This document shows positions 8,643 through 16,749 of a stretch of 64,000 nt of DNA, piece after piece. Position 1 is the stretch's first letter; each line of letters begins with the position of its first letter. Where the stretch lies: assembly GCF_035917235.1 (NCBI RefSeq), contig NZ_CP108423.1:2855001-2919000 (forward strand). Reading direction: 5' to 3'. The notes under the pieces were generated by a model. The model worked only from the letters and a program-made list of their open reading frames with translations, did not search any database and was not told the DNA's origin. The translations under genes were made by a program, and so were the position numbers. Source of the stretch: Streptomyces sp. NBC_01294 (GTDB lineage: Bacteria > Actinomycetota > Actinomycetes > Streptomycetales > Streptomycetaceae).

Positions 8643-8975
8643 GCTCGTTCCCCTTCCTGAAACCAGCTCATCGTCAGCCGACGGCCCCATTCAGGCGCCT
8701 AATACCCGGCATCGAACACATTGCTTCCCAGCCATTATCCCGCATGTCAGGACCCGATGACCAACATCGCCCGGGAACGCTTGGGCAACGCGCTCGGCCA
8801 AAACCACTCATTTCGGGGATCCGCCTGCGATACTGCGCCGCCGCTCCCCAGCAATGCCATCGGCTTTCTTTGACGCACATCACATGTCCGCATCGCTTCC
8901 GGTCCGCCATGCTGACCCTTGCACCGGCCGGTACCGGCCGGTAGTCAAGCCCGCGACGAAGGGGGACCCCCTGCC
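8643..8975. other. Divergent intergenic region, DUF3117 / enoyl-CoA hydratase
   Basis: 333 bases without a convincing gene. It carries the leaders of two divergent genes and a 20-bp perfect palindrome near the right end. It is less GC-rich than its surroundings, with several A/T-rich patches around 8700-8890, as expected for promoters. I could not assign -10/-35 boxes with confidence. Confidence 0.6.
8923..8942. promoter_or_regulatory. 20-bp perfect palindrome, candidate operator
   Basis: ACCGGCCGGT occurs twice head to tail, making a 20-bp perfect palindrome that is also a tandem of two 10-bp palindromes. It lies 33 bases before the ATG of the enoyl-CoA hydratase. This geometry suits a dimeric (for example TetR-type) repressor; no regulator gene is adjacent, so this is inference. 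Confidence 0.4.
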
Positions 8976-9779
8976 ATGGCCGACAGCGTGCTCTACGAAG
9001 TGACCGACGGACTCGCGACCATCACGATCAACCGTCCGGACGCGATGAACGCCATGAACACCGAGGCCAAGGTCGCCCTGCGCGACGCGGTCCTGGCGGC
9101 GGCCGAGGACACCGCGGTACGGGCCGTCCTGCTGACCGCGGCCGGCAACCGGGCCTTCTGCGTGGGCCAGGACCTCAAGGAGCACATCGGGAACCTGGCG
9201 GCGGACCGCGAGACGGGCTCCTCGCTGACCATGAACACGGTCAAGGAGCACTACAACCCGATCGTGCGGGCGCTCACCGAGATGCCCAAGCCCGTGGTGG
9301 CCGGGGTGAACGGCGTCGCGGCCGGGGCGGGCTTCGGCTTCGCGCTGGCGGCGGACTTCCGGGTCGTCGCCGACACCGCCTCCTTCAACACCTCGTTCGC
9401 CGGGGTGGCGCTCACCGCCGACTCCGGGGTCTCGTGGACCCTCCCCCGCCTGATCGGCGCCTCCCGCGCCTCGGACCTGCTGCTCTTCCCGCGGTCGGTC
9501 AAGGCCCAGGAGGCGTACGAGCTCGGCATCGTCAACCGCCTGGTGCCCTCGGACGCGCTGCACGCCGAGGCCGAGGCCGTGGCGCGCACGCTGGCGGCCG
9601 GCCCGACGGTCGCGTACGCCGCGCTGAAGGAGTCCCTGGCCTACGGGGCCTCCCGCTCCCTCGCGCAGGCCCTGGAGCACGAGGACGTCCTCCAGACCCG
9701 TGCGGGGGCCTCCGAGGACCACGGCATCGCCGTCCAGGCCTTCCTGGCGAAGCAGTCGCCGAAGTACCTCGGCCGCTGA
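8976..9779 (+). CDS. Enoyl-CoA hydratase/isomerase family protein
   Basis: 267 residues from the ATG at 8976; the frame is open 57 bases upstream but without conserved residues. It is a crotonase fold with the oxyanion-hole segments AFCVGQDL (about 60-67) and NGVAAGAGFGFALAADFR (about 111-128). The segment LTADSGVSWTLPRLIG places an Asp where PaaG-type 1,2-epoxyphenylacetyl-CoA isomerases have their catalytic Asp, and lacks the usual hydratase Glu pattern. An isomerase-like activity on an acyl- or aryl-CoA is therefore more likely than plain hydration. There is no paa cluster nearby. The upstream palindrome suggests a dedicated regulator elsewhere. Confidence 0.88.
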   Translation: MADSVLYEVTDGLATITINRPDAMNAMNTEAKVALRDAVLAAAEDTAVRAVLLTAAGNRAFCVGQDLKEHIGNLAADRETGSSLTMNTVKEHYNPIVRALTEMPKPVVAGVNGVAAGAGFGFALAADFRVVADTASFNTSFAGVALTADSGVSWTLPRLIGASRASDLLLFPRSVKAQEAYELGIVNRLVPSDALHAEAEAVARTLAAGPTVAYAALKESLAYGASRSLAQALEHEDVLQTRAGASEDHGIAVQAFLAKQSPKYLGR

Positions 9780-9793
9780 GCAGCTGAGCCGCC

Positions 9794-9821
9794 GGCCTCT
9801 GTACGGGCCCGTGCAGAGGCC
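9794..9821. terminator. Terminator between convergent enoyl-CoA hydratase and tag
   Basis: An 8-bp inverted repeat (9794-9801 and 9814-9821), with a further complementary ACGGG/CCCGT inside. It starts 14 bases after the hydratase stop and lies between convergent genes. Confidence 0.65.
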
Positions 9822-9877
9822 CGTGCGGCAGCCCCGTGCGCAGCCCCGTGGCCCGGCTCAGGCCGGCTCAGACCGGG

Positions 9878-10468
9878 TCAGGCCGGGTCGCGGGAGACGC
9901 AGGCGGCCAGGTGGTCGTTGACCAGCCCGCAGGCCTGCATCAGGGCGTAGGCCGTGGTGGGGCCGACGAAGCGGATGCCGGCCTTCTTCAGGGCCTTGGC
10001 GAGGGCGGTGGACTCCGGGGTCACCGCCGGGACCTCGGTGACCGTCCGCGGGGCCGGCCCGGGCTCCTCCGGGGCGTGCGACCAGATCAGCGTGTCCAGC
10101 TCGCCGGGCTCCCACCCGGCGAGGACCTTGGCGTTGGCCAGGGTCGCCTCGATCTTGGCCCGGTTGCGGATGATCCCCTCGTCGGCCAGCAGCCGCTCCG
10201 CGTCCCGCTCGTCGAACTCCGCCACCGCCGCGATCGCGAAGCCGGAGAAGGCCGTGCGGAACCCTTCCCGGCGCCGCAGGATCGTCAGCCAGCTCAGCCC
10301 GGACTGAAAGGCCTCCAGGCACAGCCGTTCGTACAGGGCGTCGTCGCCGTGGACCGGACGGCCCCACTCGGTGTCGTGGTAGGCCACGTAGTCCTCGGTG
10401 GACAGCGCCCACGGGCAGCGCGGCTTCCCGTCGGAGCCCACGACCGGGCCGACCGCCGGGACGGTCAC
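9878..10468 (-). CDS. tag: DNA-3-methyladenine glycosylase I
   Basis: 196 residues. It carries the Tag signature RCPWALSTEDYVAYHDTEWG (residues 17-36) and the block QSGLSWLTILRRREGFRTAF. The zinc-snap ligands correspond to C18, H31, H186 and C190 (HLAACV). The family removes N3-methyladenine from alkylated DNA. The GTG start overlaps the stop of the upstream DivIVA-like gene as GTGA, so the two are translationally coupled. In M. tuberculosis tagA (Rv1210) follows the DivIVA-like Rv1209 in the same way, so the pairing is conserved, though its meaning is unknown. Confidence 0.95.
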   Translation of the reverse strand: MTVPAVGPVVGSDGKPRCPWALSTEDYVAYHDTEWGRPVHGDDALYERLCLEAFQSGLSWLTILRRREGFRTAFSGFAIAAVAEFDERDAERLLADEGIIRNRAKIEATLANAKVLAGWEPGELDTLIWSHAPEEPGPAPRTVTEVPAVTPESTALAKALKKAGIRFVGPTTAYALMQACGLVNDHLAACVSRDPA

Positions 10469-10821
10469 CGCTCACCGCTCTTGCTGAGGTCGACGTGCCC
10501 GGCCGCGTCCTCCGGGGCGGCCGGCCCGGCCGCCGCGGCAGCCGTCAGCTGCGCGATCCGCGCGTCCCGCTCGGCCAGCTCCGCCGCGAGCCGCTCCAGT
10601 ACGTCGTCCACCTCGGCCATCCGGTACCCGCGCGGGGCGACCGGCAGCCGCAGCGCGTCGATGTCCGCCCGTACGACGGGCCGGGTCTCCGGCAGCCCGT
10701 CCGCCACCCGGTCCGGCTCCGCCTCCGGCAGGACGGCCTCCGAGCCACCGCCGATCACCGCGAGGGTGACCGCTGCCACGACCACGACCAGCGCGATCAT
10801 CAAGAAGAAGAACACGATCAA
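10465..10821 (-). CDS. Membrane-anchored DivIVA-domain protein
   Basis: 118 residues. Residues 1-23 are a single N-terminal membrane helix (IVFFFLMIALVVVVAAVTLAVI). A short acidic linker follows, then a minimal DivIVA-type motif (ADIDALRLPVAPRGYRMAEV) and a predicted coiled-coil stretch (VLERLAAELAERDARIAQL, about 75-93) before an Ala/Pro-rich tail. DivIVA domains bind curved membranes and organise polar growth in actinobacteria; this short membrane-anchored form is related to Rv1209. It is coupled by GTGA overlap to tag and divergent from the folP-like gene. Confidence 0.8.
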   Translation of the reverse strand: MIVFFFLMIALVVVVAAVTLAVIGGGSEAVLPEAEPDRVADGLPETRPVVRADIDALRLPVAPRGYRMAEVDDVLERLAAELAERDARIAQLTAAAAAGPAAPEDAAGHVDLSKSGER

Positions 10822-10897
10822 CTCCCCTGAGAGACTCCGGCCACCAGGTTAAGGTCGCAGGCGAGGCGCAAGGGCCGCCGAAGGAGGAAAGAGCAGG

Positions 10898-11758
10898 ATG
10901 CTGCGACTGGGCAGGCGCGAGTTCGACACCCACGAGCCGGTGATCATGGCCATCGTGAACCGGACGCCGGACTCCTTCTACGACCAGGGCGCGACGTTCC
11001 GCGACGAGCCGGCGCTGGACCGGGTCGAGCACGCGATCGCCGAGGGCGCCGCGATCATCGACATCGGCGGGGTCAAGGCGGGCCCGGGCGAGCACGTGGA
11101 CGCGGCGGAGGAGGCCCGGCGCACCGTCGGCTTCGTCGCCGAGGTCAGGCGCCGCCACCCGGACGTGGTGATCAGCGTGGACACCTGGCGGCACGAGGTC
11201 GGCGAGGCCGTGTGCGAGGCCGGGGCGGACCTGCTGAACGACGCGTGGGGCGGGGTGGACCCCAAACTGGCGGAGGTCGCGGCGCGCTACGGCGTCGGCC
11301 TGGTGTGCACCCACGCGGGCGAGGCGGAGCCGCGCACCCGGCCGCACCGGGTCGCGTACGAGGACGTGATGGAGGACATCCTGCGCGTCACGGTCGGCCT
11401 CGCCGAACGCGCGGCCGCGCTCGGCGTCCGCCGGGACGCCATCATGATCGACCCGGGCCACGACTTCGGGAAGAACACCCGCCACTCGCTGGAGGCCACG
11501 CGCCGGCTGGACGAGATGACGGCGACGGGCTGGCCGGTCCTGGTCTCCCTGTCCAACAAGGACTTCGTCGGCGAGACCCTCGACAAGCCGGTCAAGGAGC
11601 GTCTCCTGGGCACCCTGGCCACGACGGCCGTCTCGGCCTGGCTGGGCGCGCAGGTCTACCGCGTCCACGAGGTCGCGGAGACCCGCCAGATCCTGGACAT
11701 GGTCCGCTCCATCCAGGGCCTGCGCCCCCCGGCCGTCGCCCGCCGCGGCCTGGCCTGA
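10898..11758 (+). CDS. Dihydropteroate synthase-like protein, FolP2 type
   Basis: 286 residues, TIM-barrel. It keeps IMAIVNRTPDSFYDQG (loop 1), ISVDTWRHEV, DLLNDAWGG, VLVSLSNKDFVGETL and the final RVHEV. The second substrate loop is changed: canonical DIGG-x-STRPG is replaced by DIGGVKAGPGEHV, and the usual DPGIGFGK is DPGHDFGKN. These changes match the actinobacterial FolP2 subgroup (M. tuberculosis Rv1207), reported to lack normal DHPS activity. It is therefore better read as a DHPS paralogue with an altered substrate than as the folate enzyme. A good RBS (AAGGAGGAAAG) precedes the ATG. Mycobacteria have a similar neighbourhood, with gpgS inserted; gpgS is absent here. Confidence 0.85.
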   Translation: MLRLGRREFDTHEPVIMAIVNRTPDSFYDQGATFRDEPALDRVEHAIAEGAAIIDIGGVKAGPGEHVDAAEEARRTVGFVAEVRRRHPDVVISVDTWRHEVGEAVCEAGADLLNDAWGGVDPKLAEVAARYGVGLVCTHAGEAEPRTRPHRVAYEDVMEDILRVTVGLAERAAALGVRRDAIMIDPGHDFGKNTRHSLEATRRLDEMTATGWPVLVSLSNKDFVGETLDKPVKERLLGTLATTAVSAWLGAQVYRVHEVAETRQILDMVRSIQGLRPPAVARRGLA

Positions 11759-11790
11759 GCCGCCGGCGGACCCGCACCGGGTTCCCGCCG

Positions 11791-11836
11791 CGCCCGCGGC
11801 CCGGGGCCGGCGGGAGCCGGCCCCGGGCCGCGGGCG
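11791..11836. terminator. Bidirectional terminator, folP-like / LOG gene
   Basis: A perfect 20-bp GC-only inverted repeat (11791-11810 and 11817-11836) with a 6-base loop, between the convergent folP-like and LOG-family genes. It has no U-tract. Confidence 0.88.
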
Positions 11837-11843
11837 GCGGGAC

Positions 11844-12602
11844 CTACTTCCCGACTTCCTTCGTCACCAGCGCGATCGCCTCGTCCACGTCGTCCGTGAC
11901 GTGGAACAGGTAGAGGTCCCTCTCCGAGGCCTTGCCCTGGGCGATCACCGTGTTCCGCAGCCAGTCGATCAGCCCGCTCCAGTACTCCGTGCCGAACAGC
12001 ACGATCGGGAAGCGGGTGATCTTCTGCGTCTGGACCAGGGTCAGCGCCTCGAACAGCTCGTCCAGCGTGCCCAGGCCGCCCGGCAGGACGACGAAGCCCT
12101 GGCTGTACTTCACGAACATCGTCTTGCGGACGAAGAAGTACCGGAAGTTCAGCCCGAGGTCGACGTGCTGGTTGAGCCCCTGCTCGAAGGGGAGCTCGAT
12201 GCCGAGGCCGACCGAGACGCCGTTGGCCTCGCGGGCGCCCTTGTTGGCCGCCTCCATCGCGCCCGGACCGCCGCCGGTGATCACCGCGAAGCCGGCGTCG
12301 ACCAGCGCGCTTCCGATCCGTACGCCCGCGTCGTACTCCGGCGAACCCTCCGGAGTACGGGCGGATCCGAACACGCTGATCGCGGGCGGCAGCTCGGCGA
12401 GCGTGCCGAAGCCCTCGATGAACTCCGACTGGATGCGCAGGACCCGCCAGGGATCGGTGTGCACCCACTCGGAGGGCCCGGCGGAGTCCAGCAGCCGCTG
12501 GTCCGTCGTACTGCCCGCCTTGATCTGGCTCCGCCTCCTCAGCACCGGCCCGAGCTGCTGCTCCTCGGGCCGACGACGAGCGGAACTTTCGGGGTTGCCC
12601 AT
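11844..12602 (-). CDS. LOG family protein (TIGR00730, Rossmann fold)
   Basis: 252 residues from MGNPESSARR; the open frame extends 45 bases upstream but this ATG is better placed relative to a GGAGG sequence. It has the lysine-decarboxylase-like fold signatures ISVFGSAR, ITGGGPGAMEAANKGA and PGGLGTLDELFEALT. The last is the PGGxGTxxE motif of cytokinin riboside 5'-monophosphate phosphoribohydrolases, which release free base from nucleoside monophosphates. The family was once called lysine decarboxylase, which is wrong. It is next to a folP-like gene, as in mycobacteria (Rv1205/Rv1207). The bacterial substrate is uncertain. Confidence 0.9.
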   Translation of the reverse strand: MGNPESSARRRPEEQQLGPVLRRRSQIKAGSTTDQRLLDSAGPSEWVHTDPWRVLRIQSEFIEGFGTLAELPPAISVFGSARTPEGSPEYDAGVRIGSALVDAGFAVITGGGPGAMEAANKGAREANGVSVGLGIELPFEQGLNQHVDLGLNFRYFFVRKTMFVKYSQGFVVLPGGLGTLDELFEALTLVQTQKITRFPIVLFGTEYWSGLIDWLRNTVIAQGKASERDLYLFHVTDDVDEAIALVTKEVGK

Positions 12603-12666
12603 GATGTGCTCCCTCCTGCTGATCGTTGGATCAGGGTAGGCGCACAAAGGTGACGGGAAGCGGAAT

Positions 12667-13746
12667 TCAGGAGGTCAGCCAGGCACGGAGTCGTTCCTCG
12701 CAGTGCAGGATCGCCTTCGTCTCGACGCGCTCGTCGACCTTGTGGGCCAGCAGCGCGTCGCCGGGGCCGTAATTGACCGCCGGAACGCCCAGCGCGCTGA
12801 AGCGGGAGACGTCCGTCCAGCCGAACTTCGGCATGGCCCGGCCGCCGACGGCCTCCATGAAGGCCGCGGCCGCCGGGTGGGAGAGGCCCGGCAGGGCCCC
12901 GCCGGAGGAGTCGTCGACCACGAACTCGGCGATGTCGCAGTCCGCGAACACCTCCCGTACGTGGGCCAGTGCCTCGGCCTCGCTGCGGTCCGGGGCGTAG
13001 CGGAAGTTGACCGTCACCGTGCACGCGTCGGGGATGACGTTGTTGGCGACGCCGCCCTCGATGCGGACCGCGTTGAGGCCCTCGTGGTACTCCAGGCCGT
13101 CGATGACCGGCCTGCGGGGCTCGTACGCCGCGAGCGTGGCCAGGATCGGGCTCGCCGAGTGGATGGCGTTGGAGCCCATCCAGCTGCGGGCGGAGTGCGC
13201 GCGTTCGCCGGCCGTGCGGAGCAGCACGCGCAGGGTGCCCTGGCAGCCGCCTTCGACCTCGGCGTTGGAGGGCTCCAGCAGCACGGCGAAGTCGCCCGTC
13301 AGCCAGTCGGGGTGTGCTTCCGCGACCTTGCCCAGGCCGTTGAGGTCGGCGGCGACCTCCTCCTGGTCGTAGAAGACGAAGGTGAGGTCCCGGTTCGGCT
13401 CGGGCACGGTCGCGGCGATGCGCAGCTGCACGGCGACACCGGACTTCATGTCGGTCGTCCCGCAGCCCCACAGCACGTCGTTCTCGTCGAGGCGGGAGGG
13501 GACGTTGTCGGCGATCGGCACGGTGTCGAGGTGGCCGGCGAGCACGACGCGCTCGGCGCGGCCGAGGTCCGTGCGGGCGACGACGTTGTTGCCGAAGCGG
13601 TCCACGGTCAGGTGCGGCAGGCCGCGCAACGCGTGTTCCACGAGGTCGGCGAGTACCTTCTCGTCGCCGCTCACGGACGGAATGTCGACGAGCCGGGCGG
13701 TCAGCTCGGCGGCGTCCAGGGTGAGGTCCAGCTCGGATTCGGACAT
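12667..13746 (-). CDS. dapE: Succinyl-diaminopimelate desuccinylase
   Basis: 359 residues, M20 peptidase family. The metal site is visible: H72 and D74 in LAGHLDTVPI, D99 in GTTDMKSG, and E129/E130 in YDQEE (general base and ligand). A dimerisation domain occupies about 180-290, followed by the final His region (LLAHKVDERVE). The enzyme hydrolyses N-succinyl-LL-diaminopimelate to succinate and LL-DAP for lysine and peptidoglycan. dapC, which makes its substrate, lies 1.8 kb away on the same strand, so two consecutive steps of the succinylase branch sit close together. The start codon lies 86 bases from the divergent lysozyme-like gene. Confidence 0.95.
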   Translation of the reverse strand: MSESELDLTLDAAELTARLVDIPSVSGDEKVLADLVEHALRGLPHLTVDRFGNNVVARTDLGRAERVVLAGHLDTVPIADNVPSRLDENDVLWGCGTTDMKSGVAVQLRIAATVPEPNRDLTFVFYDQEEVAADLNGLGKVAEAHPDWLTGDFAVLLEPSNAEVEGGCQGTLRVLLRTAGERAHSARSWMGSNAIHSASPILATLAAYEPRRPVIDGLEYHEGLNAVRIEGGVANNVIPDACTVTVNFRYAPDRSEAEALAHVREVFADCDIAEFVVDDSSGGALPGLSHPAAAAFMEAVGGRAMPKFGWTDVSRFSALGVPAVNYGPGDALLAHKVDERVETKAILHCEERLRAWLTS

Positions 13747-13832
13747 GGAACTGACCCTAATGCCCCGGGCTGCGGCAAAGCCTCCTGCGTCCGGCCGGTG
13801 GACGCGTCATATGCCTCAAGTACGGTGGGCGC

Positions 13833-14828
13833 GTGTCCGAGAACCGTGATCCCCGTCCTCGTCGCCGCAGGCCGCTGCGCGCTGCCGTCGGCCTGCTCGT
13901 TCTCCTCGCGGTGGTCGGCTACTTCGCCGTCCAGCGCGCCTCGAACGGCGGCGGCGGCGCCCCGTTCTGTGTGGCCGGTGCGGACACGGCCGGGGCCGAC
14001 GGAGCCTCCGGATCGTATGAAATGTCCCCGGAACAGGCGGCGAACGCGGCGACGATAGCCGCCGTCGGCGTGGCCAAGGGCCTGCCGGACCGGGCGGTGA
14101 CCATCGCGCTGGCGACGGCGATGCAGGAGTCCTCGCTGCGCAACCTCGACCACGGCGACCGGGACTCGCTGGGGCTCTTCCAGCAGCGGCCCTCGCAGGG
14201 CTGGGGCACTCCGGAGCAGATCACGGACCCGGTCTACTCGGCCGGGATCTTCTACGACCACCTCGTCGACGTGCCGGGGTACTCGCGGCTGCCACTGACG
14301 GTGGCCGCGCAGAAGGTGCAGCGCAGCGGGTTCCCGCAGGCGTACGCGAAGCACGAGCCGGACGCCACCGTGATGACCGCGGCCTTCGCGGGCGGCGGCA
14401 CCCTGGACTGCGGCGGGCCCGCGCCCACGGGGCCGGGCGACGCGGTGAGGGTACGGGCCGATCTCGTCCGGATCTTCGGCGAGGACGGGCTGCACACCTT
14501 CGCCCCGCAGGCGGGCCAGGCCGGGCAGGCGGGCCAGGCCGGCCGCAACGCCGGCGGCGGCCGGGGCGCCGAGGGGGTCGAAATCACCCTGGTGGAGAAG
14601 CGGGACGGCGGCGAGGCCGCGACGCGCCGCAGCCGGGCGATGGCCCACTGGGCTGTGGCGAACGCGAAGGAGCTGGGCATCTCCCGGGTGTCGTACGCCG
14701 AGCGCGGCTGGGTCGCCGGCCAGGACCGGGGCCGGTGGCAGCACAAGGGCGGCACGGGGGCGAAGGACGGCGACGGGGACCCCCACAACGCGGCGCCGGG
14801 CGAGGTACGGATCTTCATGGCCCGCTGA
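13833..14828 (+). CDS. Membrane-anchored lysozyme/transglycosylase-like protein
   Basis: 331 residues with a GTG start. A basic N-terminus (RRRRPLR) precedes one membrane helix (about 16-33), leaving the rest outside. Residues 66-190 resemble a soluble lytic transglycosylase core: a candidate catalytic Glu99 in AMQESSLRN, followed by GDRDSLGLFQQRPSQGWGT and a YDHL...PGYSRLPLTVAAQKVQRS segment. A (QAG)4 repeat and a Gly-rich linker (about 226-245) lead to a second domain (250-331) containing MAHWAVANAKELGISRVSYAERGW. Related Streptomyces proteins are sometimes labelled heavy metal transporter, for which nothing here gives support. It is divergent from dapE, and cell-wall remodelling is the likely role. 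Confidence 0.75.
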   Translation: MSENRDPRPRRRRPLRAAVGLLVLLAVVGYFAVQRASNGGGGAPFCVAGADTAGADGASGSYEMSPEQAANAATIAAVGVAKGLPDRAVTIALATAMQESSLRNLDHGDRDSLGLFQQRPSQGWGTPEQITDPVYSAGIFYDHLVDVPGYSRLPLTVAAQKVQRSGFPQAYAKHEPDATVMTAAFAGGGTLDCGGPAPTGPGDAVRVRADLVRIFGEDGLHTFAPQAGQAGQAGQAGRNAGGGRGAEGVEITLVEKRDGGEAATRRSRAMAHWAVANAKELGISRVSYAERGWVAGQDRGRWQHKGGTGAKDGDGDPHNAAPGEVRIFMAR

Positions 14829-15072
14829 TCGGCCACGGCCCGTCCCGGGGCACGGGCGCGTGTACGAGTGATCACTCCTGCGGGGGTGATCGGTTCGGCG
14901 GCCACGGGTGTCGGAAATCGACGGAAGCCCTGGTGGGCGCGCATCCAATGCGGTTGTCGCGGAAGCCGATTAAACGATGCGTTACCGATCCTTTACCCAC
15001 CGGCACCGCAACTCCACCCGCCCCACGAGCGGTTATTCACGGCGTACTCAGCCGCTACCGCTTAGGAGCAAC

Positions 15073-15447
15073 ATGTCCCTCCCCCTGACCCGTCGGATCG
15101 CCCGTGCCGCGCTGCTCCTGGCAGCCGGGACAGCTCCCGTGGTCGGTGCGGCCGGCGCGGCCAACGCCGCCGGTCTGGAGTCCGTGCCGCAGCTGGGCGC
15201 CCTCACCGCCCCGGACGCCGCCGACGCGTCCGCGACCGCCGAGACGGCCACGGACACCGTGGGCGAGACCGCCAAGACCCTGCCGGCGCCCGCCGCCGAC
15301 GTGGCGGGCAAGGCCGGAGGCCTGCTCGGCGGGCTGCCCGTGTCCGAGCTGCCCGTGTCCGAGCTCCCCGTGTCCGAGCTGCCCGTGGGCAGCGTGGGCA
15401 GCGTCCTGCCGGGCGGACTGCCCGGCGGTGCGCCGCTGGGCGGCTGA
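15073..15447 (+). CDS. Small secreted protein with PVSEL repeats
   Basis: 124 residues from the ATG at 15073, preceded by AGGAGC; the frame is open 96 bases further upstream. Signal peptide: SLPLTRRIARAALLLAAGT then an Ala-rich region, with likely cleavage after GAANA. The mature protein is about 90 residues of Ala/Asp/Thr-rich sequence, then Gly/Leu-rich blocks with three PVSEL repeats (PVSELPVSELPVSELPVG) and a Gly/Pro tail. It has no cysteines and no recognisable domain. Homologues have been labelled ATP-binding, but there is no nucleotide-binding motif. It may be a cell-surface or spore-coat-like peptide; function unknown. Confidence 0.8.
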   Translation: MSLPLTRRIARAALLLAAGTAPVVGAAGAANAAGLESVPQLGALTAPDAADASATAETATDTVGETAKTLPAPAADVAGKAGGLLGGLPVSELPVSELPVSELPVGSVGSVLPGGLPGGAPLGG

Positions 15448-15460
15448 CACCGCGGGACGA

Positions 15461-15498
15461 CCGAGGGGGCCGGGAGTGCTAACTCCCGGCCCCCTCGG
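15461..15498. terminator. Bidirectional terminator, secreted protein / dapC
   Basis: A perfect 17-bp inverted repeat (15461-15477 and 15482-15498) with a 4-base loop, between convergent genes. Confidence 0.9.
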
Positions 15499-15521
15499 GC
15501 TGTTCCCGGTCCTCCGGCGGA

Positions 15522-16616
15522 TCAGCCGAGGCGCTTGACCGCCGCCTCCACGCGCTCGTCGGTGGCGGTGAAGGCCACGCGCACGAACCGTGCGCCCGCC
15601 TCGCCGTAGAAGTCTCCCGGCGCGACCAGGATGCCCAGGCCCGCGAGGTGGGCGACCGTGTCCCAGCAGGGCTCGTCCCGCGTCACCCACAGGTAGAGGC
15701 TCGCCTCGCTGTGCTCGACCCGGAAGCCGTGCGCCTCCAGGGCCGTGCGCAGCGCCGCTCGGCGGGCCGCGTAGCGCACGCGCTGCTCCTCGACGTGCGC
15801 GTCGTCGCCGAGCGCCGCGACGGTGGCCGCCTGCACCGGGGCGGGGGTCATCATGCCGCCGTGCTTGCGGATCTCCAGCAGTTCGCCGAGCACGTCCGCG
15901 TCACCGGCGACGAAGGCCGCCCGGTAGCCCGCCAGGTTGGAGCGCTTGGAGAGGGAGTGGACGGCGACGATGCCCTCGTACGAACCGCCGCACACGTCGT
16001 CGTGGAGGACGGAGACGGGCTCGGCCTCCCAGCCCAGCTCCAGGTAGCACTCGTCGCTGAAGAGCAGGATCCCGTGCTCGCGCGCCCAGGCCACGATCCG
16101 GATCAGGTCTTCCTTCGGGATGACCCTCCCGGTGGGGTTGGACGGGGAGTTGAGCCACAGCAGCTTCACGCCGGCCGGGTCGAGTTCCGTCGGGTCGTCG
16201 TAGACGACCGCCTCGGCGCCGCACAGCCGCGCGCCGACCTCGTACGTCGGGTAGGCGAGCCGGGGGTAGGCGACCTTGTCGCCGGCGCCGAGGCCCAGCT
16301 GGGTCGGCAGCCAGGCCACCAGTTCCTTGGAACCGACGACCGGCAGGACGTTGCGGTGTCCGGCGGCGCTCGCGCCGAGGCGGCCGCGCACCCAGCCCGT
16401 GACCGCGTCGCGCAGGGCGACCGTGCCCCACACCGTCGGGTAGCCCGGGGAGTCGGCGGCCTCGATCAGGGCGCGCTGGATCAGCTGCGGGACCGGGTCC
16501 ACGGGCGTGCCGACCGACAGGTCGACGATGCCGTCCGCGTGGGCCGCCGCCGTGGCCTTGTACGGCTCCAGCTTGTCCCAGGGGAAGGCGGGAAGACGGT
16601 CGGATACTGCGGCCAC
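15522..16616 (-). CDS. dapC: Succinyldiaminopimelate transaminase
   Basis: 364 residues from the GTG at 16616 (VAAVSDRLPAFPWDKL); the upstream extension is not conserved. It is a class I aminotransferase: SVGTPVDPVP near the N-terminus, WLNSPSNPTGRVIP (PLP-binding Asn/Pro block), DECYLEL, and the PLP lysine in HSLSKRSNLAGYR. The actinobacterial DapC converts N-succinyl-2-amino-6-ketopimelate to N-succinyl-LL-DAP, and some relatives also act as prephenate aminotransferases. fdxA lies directly upstream on the same strand (133-base gap), a conserved actinobacterial pair. Together with dapE, it feeds lysine and peptidoglycan synthesis. Confidence 0.93.
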   Translation of the reverse strand: MAAVSDRLPAFPWDKLEPYKATAAAHADGIVDLSVGTPVDPVPQLIQRALIEAADSPGYPTVWGTVALRDAVTGWVRGRLGASAAGHRNVLPVVGSKELVAWLPTQLGLGAGDKVAYPRLAYPTYEVGARLCGAEAVVYDDPTELDPAGVKLLWLNSPSNPTGRVIPKEDLIRIVAWAREHGILLFSDECYLELGWEAEPVSVLHDDVCGGSYEGIVAVHSLSKRSNLAGYRAAFVAGDADVLGELLEIRKHGGMMTPAPVQAATVAALGDDAHVEEQRVRYAARRAALRTALEAHGFRVEHSEASLYLWVTRDEPCWDTVAHLAGLGILVAPGDFYGEAGARFVRVAFTATDERVEAAVKRLG

Positions 16617-16749
16617 GGTGGTCTCTGCTCTCTCTGAGTGCTGGTTGCGATGCGGGGTGCGGGGCACACGGGGCACGGGTCGGAAAACACCTCGGTCCCG
16701 TGCGGCGGGAAGGCCGTACGGGACCGAGGGGCGCCTCTGCCGTGAAAGG

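Noticed and set aside
13833..14828. Heavy-metal transporter label used for related proteins
   Set aside because: One membrane helix and a lysozyme-like external part; no metal-binding or transport features.
15073..15447. ATP-binding label used for related small proteins
   Set aside because: No nucleotide-binding motif; it is a secreted repeat protein.
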